Shown one piece after another: positions 1-7,844 of a stretch of 64,000 nt of DNA. Positions within the stretch are counted from its first letter, which is position 1. Each line of letters starts with the position of its first letter. Below the pieces are notes generated by a model, which saw nothing but the letters and a program-made list of their open reading frames with translations, had not been told where the DNA came from and made no database searches. Location of the stretch: assembly GCF_014764405.1 (NCBI RefSeq), contig NZ_CP061725.1:6634001-6698000 (forward strand), given 5' to 3'. The position numbers were made by a program, and so were the translations under genes. The DNA is from Micromonospora craniellae (GTDB lineage: Bacteria > Actinomycetota > Actinomycetes > Mycobacteriales > Micromonosporaceae).

Positions 1-489
1 GTCCATCAGGTCGGCGCCCCAGTACGACCGCCAGAAGCCGCCGTGCAGCAGCACCGCGACCGGCACCGGACGTGCCGTGTCCGCTGTGGGCAGTCGCAGC
101 TCACCCCACTGGTCGGCGTGCGCGCCGTAGGCAACGCGTACCGCCGGGGACCGGTGCTGGTACACCGCGTGACGGATCGCCCAGACCAACCCCCAGACAC
201 CCCGGCCGGAGAGGTGGCGCGCACCGGCGACGGCGGTGGACACGGTGAGGTCGTACCAGACAACGTGCGAGGCGGCCCCGCTCATCAGGGCCCGGGCGGA
301 GGCGGTCGGGCCGGGCAGCACCACCACCGGCGCGGCGGTGGCCGCCAGCGCCGATTCCAGCGCGGCGGTGGAGTCGACGGCCACCAGGCGACCGGTACCG
401 CCGAGGTCGGCGGCGGTGGCCGTGGTGAGCGACTCCAGCAGGGCGAGGTCGGCGGTGAGTTCCGGGCCGACCAGCACGGTGACGTCCAT
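1..489 (-). CDS. alpha/beta hydrolase, N-terminal part (runs off the window)
   Basis: The frame starts at ATG 489 and stays open to base 1, giving 163 residues. A GAGGAG ribosome site lies just upstream. The first ~120 residues are a Rossmann-like segment I cannot place. From about residue 145 the sequence runs into VAVLLHGGFWRSYWG, the oxyanion-hole HGGFW motif of alpha/beta hydrolases of the kynurenine-formamidase/acetyl-esterase type. The catalytic Ser, Asp and His lie beyond the window edge. It follows the LLM gene by 9 nt and is the last visible gene of the long operon starting near 15.5 kb. A role in hydrolysing an amide or ester intermediate is inference. Confidence 0.75.
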   Translation of the reverse strand, partial: MDVTVLVGPELTADLALLESLTTATAADLGGTGRLVAVDSTAALESALAATAAPVVVLPGPTASARALMSGAASHVVWYDLTVSTAVAGARHLSGRGVWGLVWAIRHAVYQHRSPAVRVAYGAHADQWGELRLPTADTARPVPVAVLLHGGFWRSYWGADLMD

Positions 490-498
490 CCACACTCC

Positions 499-1497
499 TC
501 AGCGACGCAACAGGGGCAGTACGGCGGTGCCGAGCAGGTCGACGCCCCGGTCGTCGGTCAGCCCGTGCGGGGTGCCGAACTCCACCCGCCGGACCCCGGC
601 GTCGATGAGTTGCTGGGCCTGGGCGGCGACCTGTGCGGGGGTGCCGGAGAAGGCGAAGCGGTCGAGCACCCCGTCCGGGATCAGGCGGCCGGCGGCGTCG
701 TGCTCGCCCGCGTCGACGAATTCGCCGACACGCGCCACCAGGCCGTCCGGCAGGGTGACCGTCGGGTCCAGGTCGGCGACCACGGCGAGGTACATGGCGA
801 CCTCGGTCCGGGCCTTGGCCCGTGCGGCCTCGCCGTCGGTGTCGACCACCGTCACCGCGCCGAGGACGATGCCGACCTCGTCCACGTCGCGTCCGGCGGC
901 GAGGGCGCCGACCCGGAGGCGGTCCTGGACGACCGGCACCATGTCGGGGTTCGCGCTGCCGCCCACCTTGATCTCGTCGGCGATCCGGCCGGCCAGGGCC
1001 GCGCCCTTCGGTCCCCACGCGCCGATCAGCAGCGGCGGATCGGGGCGTTGCACGGCATACCGCAGCGCGGTGTCCGGGGCCAGCGTGAAGACCTGTCCCC
1101 GGTAGCCGTCGCGGTCACCGCGCAGCAGGCGGTAGACGACCGCCGCCGCCTCCTCGATGGTGGCCAGCGGCTTCGGCTGGGCCAGACCGACCGCGCCGAG
1201 CCAGGTGCCACGGGCCAACCCCAGGTAGGCCCGTCCGGCAGACGCCAGGTCGAGCGCGGCGATCTGGCCGGCGATCTCGTACGGCGCCAGGGAGTACGGG
1301 TTGAGGCAGGCCGGGCCGAGGCGTACCCGGCTGGTGGCCTGGGCCATCTCCAGCAGCGGGAACACCGGTGGCTGGTACATCAGGTCACCGAAGACGGTCA
1401 GCACGTCGAATCCGTGCGACTCGGCGGCACGGGCCAACCGGGCGTACGCGCCGGCCGGTTTGTCGCTCTGTAGACCGAGTCCGATCTCGACCGTCAT
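499..1497 (-). CDS. LLM-class flavin-dependent oxidoreductase
   Basis: A 332-residue luciferase-like monooxygenase of the methylene-tetrahydromethanopterin-reductase type, normally binding F420 or FMN in a TIM barrel. It opens with MTVEIGLGLQSDK, has the barrel strand SRVRLGPACLNPYSL, an ARGTWLG glycine turn near residue 95 and the segment PPLLIGAWGPKG near residue 155. Length is normal for the family. Its start overlaps the stop of the preceding TIGR04076 gene by one base, so it is translationally coupled. Within this operon it could oxidise an imported substrate. Whether it uses F420 or FMN cannot be told from sequence alone. Confidence 0.85.
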   Translation of the reverse strand: MTVEIGLGLQSDKPAGAYARLARAAESHGFDVLTVFGDLMYQPPVFPLLEMAQATSRVRLGPACLNPYSLAPYEIAGQIAALDLASAGRAYLGLARGTWLGAVGLAQPKPLATIEEAAAVVYRLLRGDRDGYRGQVFTLAPDTALRYAVQRPDPPLLIGAWGPKGAALAGRIADEIKVGGSANPDMVPVVQDRLRVGALAAGRDVDEVGIVLGAVTVVDTDGEAARAKARTEVAMYLAVVADLDPTVTLPDGLVARVGEFVDAGEHDAAGRLIPDGVLDRFAFSGTPAQVAAQAQQLIDAGVRRVEFGTPHGLTDDRGVDLLGTAVLPLLRR

Positions 1498-1826
1498 CAG
1501 GTGAGGTCCGCCGAGTTCATCCGGCGGCGGCAGGTGCGTTCCACCTTCATGACCAGCCGCTCCTCCGGGTCCGGGCAGGCGAAGAGCGAGTCCTGGTCGA
1601 GCCAGTCCCCGGCGGCCAGGTCCCGCTGTTTCGCGGCGAGGAAGGGCAGCACGGCGGCGAGGGCGTAGACGCAGAAGTGCTTGCCGTCGGGCAGCTTCAG
1701 GTGGGCGCTGTTGACCAGGTCGAACGAGTCGCCGATGGCCATGCCGCAGACCGAGCGTCCCTCGATGCGGTCCACGCTCACCCGCAGGTCGTAGATCTCC
1801 ATGTCGCCGTCCGGGCTGTCGGTCAT
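1497..1826 (-). CDS. TIGR04076 family protein
   Basis: A 109-residue protein matching the small TIGR04076 family: MEIYDLRVSVDRIEG near the start, the Cys-bearing block SVCGMAIGDSF, then FCVYALAAVLPFLAAKQR, a CPDP turn and a late Cys in the C-terminal tail. The biochemical role is unknown; members often sit beside oxidoreductases. The ATG start at 1826 overlaps the stop of the upstream MDR reductase by 4 nt (ATGA), which decides the start over longer in-frame options. Conserved cysteines (residues ~27, 52, 84 and 99) could bind metal, but this is inference. Confidence 0.75.
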   Translation of the reverse strand: MTDSPDGDMEIYDLRVSVDRIEGRSVCGMAIGDSFDLVNSAHLKLPDGKHFCVYALAAVLPFLAAKQRDLAAGDWLDQDSLFACPDPEERLVMKVERTCRRRMNSADLT

Positions 1827-2827
1827 CCTCGCTCCTCCTCGTCGAGCCGTACGATGATCTTGCCGGTGGTCCGCCGGGCGGCCAGGTCGTCCAGGGCCGC
1901 CGGAGCCTGTGCCAGCGGCACCACCCGGCTGACCGGGGGCCGGACCGCGCCGGAGTCGCAGAGGTCGAACAGCGCCCGGTAGGCGGCGGCGACCGCCTCG
2001 GGGCGACGCCACGGGTACTGCGAACCCCAGGAGAGCCCGATCAGGTCGGCGTTCGCCGCGATCAGCCGGGCCGGGTCGACCGGCGGTGGCGGGCCACCGG
2101 CCGCGCCGACACTGACCAGCCGCCCCTCGAAGGCCAGGCAGTCCAACGAGCGGGCGAGCAGGTCGCCGCCGACCGGGTCGACGACCACGTCCACGCCCTG
2201 CCCGTCGGTGGCCTCCCGGACCGCCGCCACGAAGTCCTCGCCGGTGTAGTCGATCGCCACGGAGGCGCCCTGGGCCCGGCACACCCCGGTCTTCGCCGGG
2301 CCACCGGCGGTCGCGACCACCCGCGCGCCCCGGGCCACGGCGAGTTGGGTGACCGCGATGCCGACCCCACCGGCACCGGCGTGCACCAGCACCGTCCTCC
2401 CGGCGGTGACCCCGGCGCGTTCCAGCGCGAACCAGGCGGTCTGGTAGGTGACCGGCAGGGCCGCCGCACTCGTCGGGTCGACGGTGGAGGGGCGGGGCAC
2501 CACCACGGTCGCGTCGACCGTCACGGTGTCGCCGAGGGCACCGCGCGGCAGCGCCGGGCAGGCGAGCACCTCCTGACCCAGCAGGTGCTCGGCACCGGCG
2601 CCGGCCGCCACCACCCGACCGGCCGCCTCGACACCCGGGGTCATCGGCGGCTCCGGCCGCACCGGGTACTCGCCCCGGCAGAGCGAGACGTCGAGGAAGT
2701 TCAGCCCCACGGTGCGCACCGCGAGTTGGACCTCGCCGGGACCGGGCGCGGGGTCGTCGGGCCGGTCGGCCACCGACAGCACCCGACCGGGTTCACCCGT
2801 GTCGTACGCGACCAGCCGCCGGATCAT
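1823..2827 (-). CDS. NADPH:quinone oxidoreductase (MDR family, zinc-independent)
   Basis: A 334-residue medium-chain dehydrogenase/reductase of the quinone-oxidoreductase branch. The N-terminal GroES-like domain contains VGLNFLDVSLCRGEYP and PGVEAAGRVVAAG. The Rossmann domain has the nucleotide motif HAGAGGVGIAVTQLA near residue 145 and VDVVVDPVGGD near residue 205. The zinc-ligand cysteines of alcohol dehydrogenases are absent, supporting a zinc-free reductase. The ATG at 2827 overlaps the upstream stop by 4 nt; an upstream in-frame extension is arginine-rich shadow sequence. It probably reduces an enone or quinone-like intermediate of the operon's pathway. Confidence 0.87.
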   Translation of the reverse strand: MIRRLVAYDTGEPGRVLSVADRPDDPAPGPGEVQLAVRTVGLNFLDVSLCRGEYPVRPEPPMTPGVEAAGRVVAAGAGAEHLLGQEVLACPALPRGALGDTVTVDATVVVPRPSTVDPTSAAALPVTYQTAWFALERAGVTAGRTVLVHAGAGGVGIAVTQLAVARGARVVATAGGPAKTGVCRAQGASVAIDYTGEDFVAAVREATDGQGVDVVVDPVGGDLLARSLDCLAFEGRLVSVGAAGGPPPPVDPARLIAANADLIGLSWGSQYPWRRPEAVAAAYRALFDLCDSGAVRPPVSRVVPLAQAPAALDDLAARRTTGKIIVRLDEEERG

Positions 2828-3237
2828 CGCGCCGCCACCGCGTCGTCCACCGACTCGGCGTGGTGGTGCACGATCTGCCATCGGCCGTTGACGCGACGCA
2901 GCACGTCGGTGACGCGGGCGGACGACGGCGGGTCCTCGGCGCAAGCCCGCGCGATCAGAAGGTAGCGGGCCAGGCCCACGTCGCCCCACACGTCGATGCG
3001 CTTGTCCTGCGCCGAGAGCACGGCCAACTGCGGGCGTCGACCGGCAGCGTCGCGCTGGTCGCGGTACGCGTCCAGCTCCGCCCGGGTCCGCAGCGGCCCG
3101 GGCAGGTGGGTCTCCCAGGTGGTCACGTCGGCGTGCAGGTGCCCGTCGAAGCGGTGGCGGTCCCCGGCGAGGAAGGCCGCGTACAGGTCGTCGATGAGCG
3201 CGGCGATGTGCGCCGCGTCGGCTGCCACGATCGTCAT
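2824..3237 (-). CDS. NTF2-like (SnoaL/DUF4440-type) protein
   Basis: A 137-residue single-domain protein of the cone-shaped NTF2-like fold: N-terminal helices AALIDDLYAAFLAGD, a beta segment GHLHADVTTWETH, then RVNGRWQIVHHHAESV at the C-terminus, the usual terminal strands of DUF4440/SnoaL-type proteins. These act as small enzymes (isomerase, dehydratase, cyclase) or ligand-binding domains, so a precise reaction cannot be assigned. It is coupled by 4-nt overlaps to both neighbours (ATGA at 3234 and at 2824), which places it firmly inside the catabolic operon. Confidence 0.75.
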   Translation of the reverse strand: MTIVAADAAHIAALIDDLYAAFLAGDRHRFDGHLHADVTTWETHLPGPLRTRAELDAYRDQRDAAGRRPQLAVLSAQDKRIDVWGDVGLARYLLIARACAEDPPSSARVTDVLRRVNGRWQIVHHHAESVDDAVAAR

Positions 3238-4481
3238 GCCGCCTCCGTCCGGTCGTCCCGGGCGATCCGCCCGCCCTTCATCACCCAGCGCACACCCCGG
3301 AACGCCGAGGTGGCGGTGAGTGGGTCCTCGTCCATCGCGATCAGGTCGGCCAGCTTGCCGACCTCGACCGTGCCCCGGTCCTCCTCGACACCCAGCCAGC
3401 GCACCGGTCCCCGGGTGCCGGCGTGCAACGCCCGCGCCGGGCCGATCCGCTCGGACATGCACTCCAGTTCCCGGACCGTGGCGTTGGTGCCCTCGAAGTG
3501 CCAGAACGGCGGCATGTCGCTGCCGAGCAGCACCTCCACCCCGGCGTCGACAGCCATCGCGAAGCTCTCCAGGTGCCGGGGGCCGGCCCCGAGCGACCGG
3601 CACTGCATCCACTCCGGTACGCCGAGTTCGTCGAAGAACTCCTTGCAGCGGGTCACCAGCAGCGTCGGCACCAGGGCGGTGCCCCGCTCGGCCATCCGCG
3701 TCACCACCTGCGGAGTGAGCTGGTAGCCGTGCTCCACACAGTCCAGTCCCAGCTCGACCGCCGCGCCGATGATCTCGGCCGGCCCGGCGTGCGCGGTCAC
3801 CTTGCGGCCCCAGGCGTGGGCGGTCTCCAGCACGGCGGCCAGTTCGTCGGTGAACAACTGCGGGGTGTTGATCCGCTCGTGCTCACCGGCGATGCCGCCG
3901 GAGATCATCACCTTGATCAGGTCCGCGCCGGCCTTGATCTGACTGCGGACGCCGCGGCGGAACCCGACCGGCCCGTCGCACTCCAGGGTGTCGCTGCTCT
4001 CGTGCCCGTGCCCGCCGGTGCAGACCAGCGCCCGGCCGGCGGTGAGGATGCGGGGACCTTGGACCCGACCGGCGGCGATGGCCCGGCGCAACGCGAAGTC
4101 GGCGTGGTCCTTCTCGGCGACGCAGCGCACCGTGGTCACGCCGCAGTGCAGCGTGCGCCGGGCGCCGTCCGCCATGTAGTACGCCAGGTCGTGCGGACCC
4201 ATCGTCTTGACGTCGTCGCCGCCGGTGCCGGGCAGCGACAGTGACAGGTGGGTGTGCATGTTGACCAGACCAGGTGTCAGGTACGCCCCGTCCAGGTCCA
4301 CCTCGCGGACCGCTCCGGCGGCCTGGGCCTGCGCCGCCACCTGGGCGTACGGGCCGACTGCGGCGATCCGGTCGCCACGTACCCAGACGGCGGCGTCCGG
4401 CACCGGGTCCGCACCGTCCACCACGCGCGCGTCCAGCACGGTGCAGTGGGCCAGCAACAGATTCGACTCGACGGCGCTCAT
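3234..4481 (-). CDS. metal-dependent amidohydrolase (imidazolonepropionase/prolidase-like)
   Basis: A 415-residue amidohydrolase-superfamily TIM barrel. The first metal site is LVNMHTHLSLSLPG near residue 75. A DLIKVMISGGI strand (candidate carbamylated or bridging Lys) follows near residue 190. His ligands lie in KVTAHAGP (~220) and CVEHGYQL (~240), and the final Asp is in LLGSDMPPFWHFEG (~320). The C-terminal KLADLIAMDEDPL strand is typical of amidohydrolases that cleave cyclic amides or dipeptides. The start overlaps the stop of the first hyuB by 4 nt in reverse (bases 4478-4481). Together with HyuA/HyuB it suggests sequential C-N bond hydrolysis of one substrate. Confidence 0.87.
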   Translation of the reverse strand: MSAVESNLLLAHCTVLDARVVDGADPVPDAAVWVRGDRIAAVGPYAQVAAQAQAAGAVREVDLDGAYLTPGLVNMHTHLSLSLPGTGGDDVKTMGPHDLAYYMADGARRTLHCGVTTVRCVAEKDHADFALRRAIAAGRVQGPRILTAGRALVCTGGHGHESSDTLECDGPVGFRRGVRSQIKAGADLIKVMISGGIAGEHERINTPQLFTDELAAVLETAHAWGRKVTAHAGPAEIIGAAVELGLDCVEHGYQLTPQVVTRMAERGTALVPTLLVTRCKEFFDELGVPEWMQCRSLGAGPRHLESFAMAVDAGVEVLLGSDMPPFWHFEGTNATVRELECMSERIGPARALHAGTRGPVRWLGVEEDRGTVEVGKLADLIAMDEDPLTATSAFRGVRWVMKGGRIARDDRTEAA

Positions 4482-6163
4482 GCGATCACTCCATAGGTCT
4501 CACGGGCGGCGTCGGCGGAGACGTACCCCTCCGCCACGTCACGGCGTACCGCCTCCGGATCCCGCAAACCCGGATCACCATGACCACCACCACCAGCGGT
4601 CAACAACGACACCCGATCACCCGCCACCACCGCCGTCCGACGCGTACTCACCCGCGCCTCGCGATCCGTACCCGGAAACACCACCACCTGATTCGGCGCC
4701 GGCGACAACCCACCCGCCAACGCCCACGGCGCACTCCGCGTCTTCTTGATCACCGACAGAAACTCCCCCGACGACACGAAACGAATATCCCGCCGCAACC
4801 CACACCCACCCCGAAACCGCCCCGCACCACCCGAATCCGCCCGGATCTCCACCCGCTCGAAGAACATCCCGGTCTTGGCTTCCAGGACTTCGACGGGGGT
4901 GTTGCGGGCCTGGGTCTGGCACAGGTGGTTCGCCGGGCCGATGCCGTCGTGGTCGACGGTGCCGCCCCAGCCCACCGGGTCGTTGTTGCTGACCGCGAAG
5001 ATCTGACCGGTCTCCGGATGCGCGCCGACCATCATGAACCCGGGCACGTCACCACCACTGGACGCCGGCAACCGCTCCGGCATCCCCTGCGCCAACGCCT
5101 TGTAGATCAACTCCAGGGCGACCGTCCCGGTCCACTGGGTGAAGGTCGCCGCCGGGTAGACCGCGTGGAACAGCGTGCCGGGCTCGGCGCGTACCCGCAG
5201 CGGGGCGAAGTGCCCGGCGTTGCTCTGCTCGGTGGGGGTGGTGATCGCCTTGAAGGCGACCCGGCAGGTGGCGATGGTGGCGCCCAGCGGCAGGTTGACC
5301 GGGCCCGGTACGGCCGGTGAGGAACCGGCGAAGTCCACGGTGAACGTGCCGTCAGCGACGGTCACCGTGGCCCGCATCAGGATCGGCTCGTCGGTGACGC
5401 CGTCGTCGTCGAGCCAGTCCTCGGCCGTCCAGGTGCCCTGCGGCAGGACGGCGACCGCCTCGGCGGCGGACTCGGCGGCCGTGGCGATGAGCCGCTCGAC
5501 CACGGCGTCCACGGTGGCCGTCCCGTGCCGGCGGTACACCTCGGTGAGTCGGCGCTCGCCGGTGCGCAGCGCGGCGATCTGCGCGTGCAGGTCACCCAGC
5601 ACCGCGTCCGGCATCCGCGAGTTGAACCGGATCAACTCGTGGATCTCCCGCACCGGCACACCCCGGGACACCACCTTCGTCCCCGGAAAGATCAACCCCT
5701 CCTGGTGCATGTCCGTCGAATCCAACACGTACCCCGGATCCTTCGCCCCCAGATCCATCCAGTGCGCCCGGATGCAGAGGAAGCCGATCAGCTCCGTCCC
5801 GTCGGCGCCTTCCGGGTCGGGCAGGAAGACCGGGGCGAAGAGAGTGGCGTCGTAGCTGTGCGCGGCGTTCCAGTACGGGTAGTTGAGCAGCACCACGTCG
5901 CCGGGGTGCAGGTTCTCCCGACCCACGTACTCCACGCCCCTGGCCAGGGAGTAGTCGTTCGCGCCGAGGAACCGGGACAGTCCGGTCGACTCCGCGACCA
6001 GCCGCAGGTGGCGGTCGTAGACGGAGATGCCGAAGTCGTGCACCTCGTAGATCACCGGGTTGAACGCGGTACGCACCAGCGTCACCCGCATCTCCTCGGC
6101 GGCGGAGGTGAGGTAGCTGCCGATCACCTCGACGGTCGCGCCGTCGACCGTGGTCTCACTCAT
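4478..6163 (-). CDS. hyuB: hydantoinase B/oxoprolinase family protein, copy 1
   Basis: A 561-residue HyuB-type subunit, which pairs with HyuA in ATP-dependent hydantoinases, 5-oxoprolinases and related carboxylases. Family features are VRTAFNPVIYEVHDFG near residue 30, NYPYWNAAHSYD near 95, HWMDLGAKDPGYVLDSTDMHQ near 140, SSGGDVPGFMMVGAHPETG near 370 and the Gly-rich AGGGGHGDP near 530. ATG 6163 was chosen because it overlaps the upstream hyuB stop by 8 nt; longer starts lack homology. It duplicates the adjacent gene: the two share completely identical DNA blocks separated by diverged stretches, which suggests recent duplication followed by gene conversion. Confidence 0.88.
   Translation of the reverse strand: MSETTVDGATVEVIGSYLTSAAEEMRVTLVRTAFNPVIYEVHDFGISVYDRHLRLVAESTGLSRFLGANDYSLARGVEYVGRENLHPGDVVLLNYPYWNAAHSYDATLFAPVFLPDPEGADGTELIGFLCIRAHWMDLGAKDPGYVLDSTDMHQEGLIFPGTKVVSRGVPVREIHELIRFNSRMPDAVLGDLHAQIAALRTGERRLTEVYRRHGTATVDAVVERLIATAAESAAEAVAVLPQGTWTAEDWLDDDGVTDEPILMRATVTVADGTFTVDFAGSSPAVPGPVNLPLGATIATCRVAFKAITTPTEQSNAGHFAPLRVRAEPGTLFHAVYPAATFTQWTGTVALELIYKALAQGMPERLPASSGGDVPGFMMVGAHPETGQIFAVSNNDPVGWGGTVDHDGIGPANHLCQTQARNTPVEVLEAKTGMFFERVEIRADSGGAGRFRGGCGLRRDIRFVSSGEFLSVIKKTRSAPWALAGGLSPAPNQVVVFPGTDREARVSTRRTAVVAGDRVSLLTAGGGGHGDPGLRDPEAVRRDVAEGYVSADAARETYGVIA
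4515..4873 (-). repeat. identical block A, copy 1 (3' end of first hyuB)
   Basis: These 359 nt are identical, by eye, to 6199-6557 at an offset of exactly 1684 nt. They encode the last ~115 residues of the HyuB family. On the coding strand the block is unusually rich in T- and G-ending codons (GGT, GAT, TTG) compared with the C-ending codons around it. Immediately outside the block the two hyuB copies diverge clearly. Confidence 0.9.
5565..5772 (-). repeat. identical block B, copy 1 (middle of first hyuB)
   Basis: About 208 nt identical by eye to 7249-7456, again at an offset of 1684 nt. It codes for the HyuB segment running from the AALRTGERR region back to HWMDLGAKDPGY. Flanking coding sequence differs between the copies. 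Confidence 0.88.
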
Positions 6164-7844
6164 CGACGTCCACCCCGTAGACCTCGCGGGCGACCTGCGC
6201 GGAGACGTACCCCTCCGCCACGTCACGGCGTACCGCCTCCGGATCCCGCAAACCCGGATCACCATGACCACCACCACCAGCGGTCAACAACGACACCCGA
6301 TCACCCGCCACCACCGCCGTCCGACGCGTACTCACCCGCGCCTCGCGATCCGTACCCGGAAACACCACCACCTGATTCGGCGCCGGCGACAACCCACCCG
6401 CCAACGCCCACGGCGCACTCCGCGTCTTCTTGATCACCGACAGAAACTCCCCCGACGACACGAAACGAATATCCCGCCGCAACCCACACCCACCCCGAAA
6501 CCGCCCCGCACCACCCGAATCCGCCCGGATCTCCACCCGCTCGAAGAACATCCCGGTGCGGGCCTCCATCACCTCGATCGGGGTGCCCCGGCCGGTGCTG
6601 CCGGAGACGTGGGTGGCGGCCTCCATGCCGTCGTGCTCGGGCGTGGCGCCCCAGCCGACCAGGTCGTTGTTGCTGACGGCGAAGATCTGACCCGTCTCCG
6701 GATTCGCGCCGACCATCATGAATCCCGGCACGTCACCACCACTGGAGGCCGGCAACCGCTCCGGCATCCCCTGCGCCAACGCCTTGAGGATCAGCTCGAC
6801 GGCGACGATGCCGGTCCAGAGCGTGAAGGTCGGCTGCGGGTAGACCGCGTGGAACAGGGTGCCCGGCTCGGCGCGTACCTCCAGCGGGGCGACGGTCCCG
6901 GCGTTCGACGGCTCGTCCGGTGAGGTCAACGACTTGAGGATGACCTTGCAGATCGCCTCGGTCGCGCCGAACGGCATGTTGATCGGCCCCCGGGTGGCCG
7001 GTGCCGAACCGGCGAAGTCCACCACGAACCGCTCGTCGGTGACGGTGACGGTGACCCGCATCTTGACCGGGTCGTCGGTGATGCCGTCGTCGTCGAGCCA
7101 GTCCTCGGCCGTCCAGGTACCCTGCGGCAGGGTGTCCAGCGCGGCCCGGGTGCGGGCCTCGCCGTCGGCGATGATGTGGTCGACGGCGGCGGAGACCGTG
7201 TCCCGGCCGAACTTCTCGATGATCTCCAGCAGCCGGCGCTCGCCGGTACGCAGCGCGGCGATCTGCGCGTGCAGGTCACCCAGCACCGCGTCCGGCATCC
7301 GCGAGTTGAACCGGATCAACTCGTGGATCTCCCGCACCGGCACACCCCGGGACACCACCTTCGTCCCCGGAAAGATCAACCCCTCCTGGTGCATGTCCGT
7401 CGAATCCAACACGTACCCCGGATCCTTCGCCCCCAGATCCATCCAGTGCGCCCGGACACAGAGGAAGCCCACCAGCTCGCCGTCGCTGTCGGTGTCCGCC
7501 GGGTCGGGTCGGAAGACCGGCGCGAACAAGGTCGCGTCGTACGCGTGCGCCGCGTTCCAGTACGGGTAGTTCAGCAGCACCACGTCGCCCGGGTGCAGGT
7601 TCTCCCGACCCACGTACTCCACGCCCCTGGCCAGCGAGAAGTCGTTCGCACCGAGGAAGAAGGTCAGCCCGGTGGCCTCGGCGACCAGGCGCAGGTCGGC
7701 GTCGTAGATCGACAGGCCGAAGTCGTGCACCTCGTAGATGACCGGGTTGAACGAGGTCCGGATCAGGGTGGCCCGCATCTCCTCGGCCGCCGACAGCAGA
7801 TAGCTGCGGACGACCTCGACCTGTGCGCCGTCCAGTGTGGTCAT
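6156..7844 (-). CDS. hyuB: hydantoinase B/oxoprolinase family protein, copy 2
   Basis: A 562-residue HyuB paralogue, directly downstream of hyuA in transcription order and coupled to it by a 4-nt overlap (7841-7844). It carries the same landmarks as copy 1 (IRTSFNPVIYEVHDFG, NYPYWNAAHAYD, GGDVPGFMMVGANPETG, AGGGGHGDP). It differs from copy 1 mainly between residues ~190-350 and ~395-430. One HyuA with two HyuB-like subunits suggests a heteromeric enzyme or two alternative enzymes sharing one ATPase subunit; this is inference. The family includes N-methylhydantoinase, 5-oxoprolinase and acetone/acetophenone carboxylases, so ring opening and carboxylation both remain possible. Confidence 0.88.
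   Translation of the reverse strand: MTTLDGAQVEVVRSYLLSAAEEMRATLIRTSFNPVIYEVHDFGLSIYDADLRLVAEATGLTFFLGANDFSLARGVEYVGRENLHPGDVVLLNYPYWNAAHAYDATLFAPVFRPDPADTDSDGELVGFLCVRAHWMDLGAKDPGYVLDSTDMHQEGLIFPGTKVVSRGVPVREIHELIRFNSRMPDAVLGDLHAQIAALRTGERRLLEIIEKFGRDTVSAAVDHIIADGEARTRAALDTLPQGTWTAEDWLDDDGITDDPVKMRVTVTVTDERFVVDFAGSAPATRGPINMPFGATEAICKVILKSLTSPDEPSNAGTVAPLEVRAEPGTLFHAVYPQPTFTLWTGIVAVELILKALAQGMPERLPASSGGDVPGFMMVGANPETGQIFAVSNNDLVGWGATPEHDGMEAATHVSGSTGRGTPIEVMEARTGMFFERVEIRADSGGAGRFRGGCGLRRDIRFVSSGEFLSVIKKTRSAPWALAGGLSPAPNQVVVFPGTDREARVSTRRTAVVAGDRVSLLTAGGGGHGDPGLRDPEAVRRDVAEGYVSAQVAREVYGVDVDE
6199..6557 (-). repeat. identical block A, copy 2
   Basis: Partner of 4515-4873; see that entry. It lies at the 3' end of the second hyuB copy. 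Confidence 0.9.
7249..7456 (-). repeat. identical block B, copy 2
   Basis: Partner of 5565-5772; see that entry. It lies in the middle of the second hyuB copy. Confidence 0.88.

Noticed and set aside
1368..1982. Plus-strand frames opposite the LLM and TIGR04076 genes
   Set aside because: Shadow frames opposite recognised, tightly coupled genes.
4515..6557. The repeated hyuB blocks as an insertion sequence or transposon
   Set aside because: They are in-frame coding parts of paralogous genes, with no terminal inverted repeats, target duplication or transposase.
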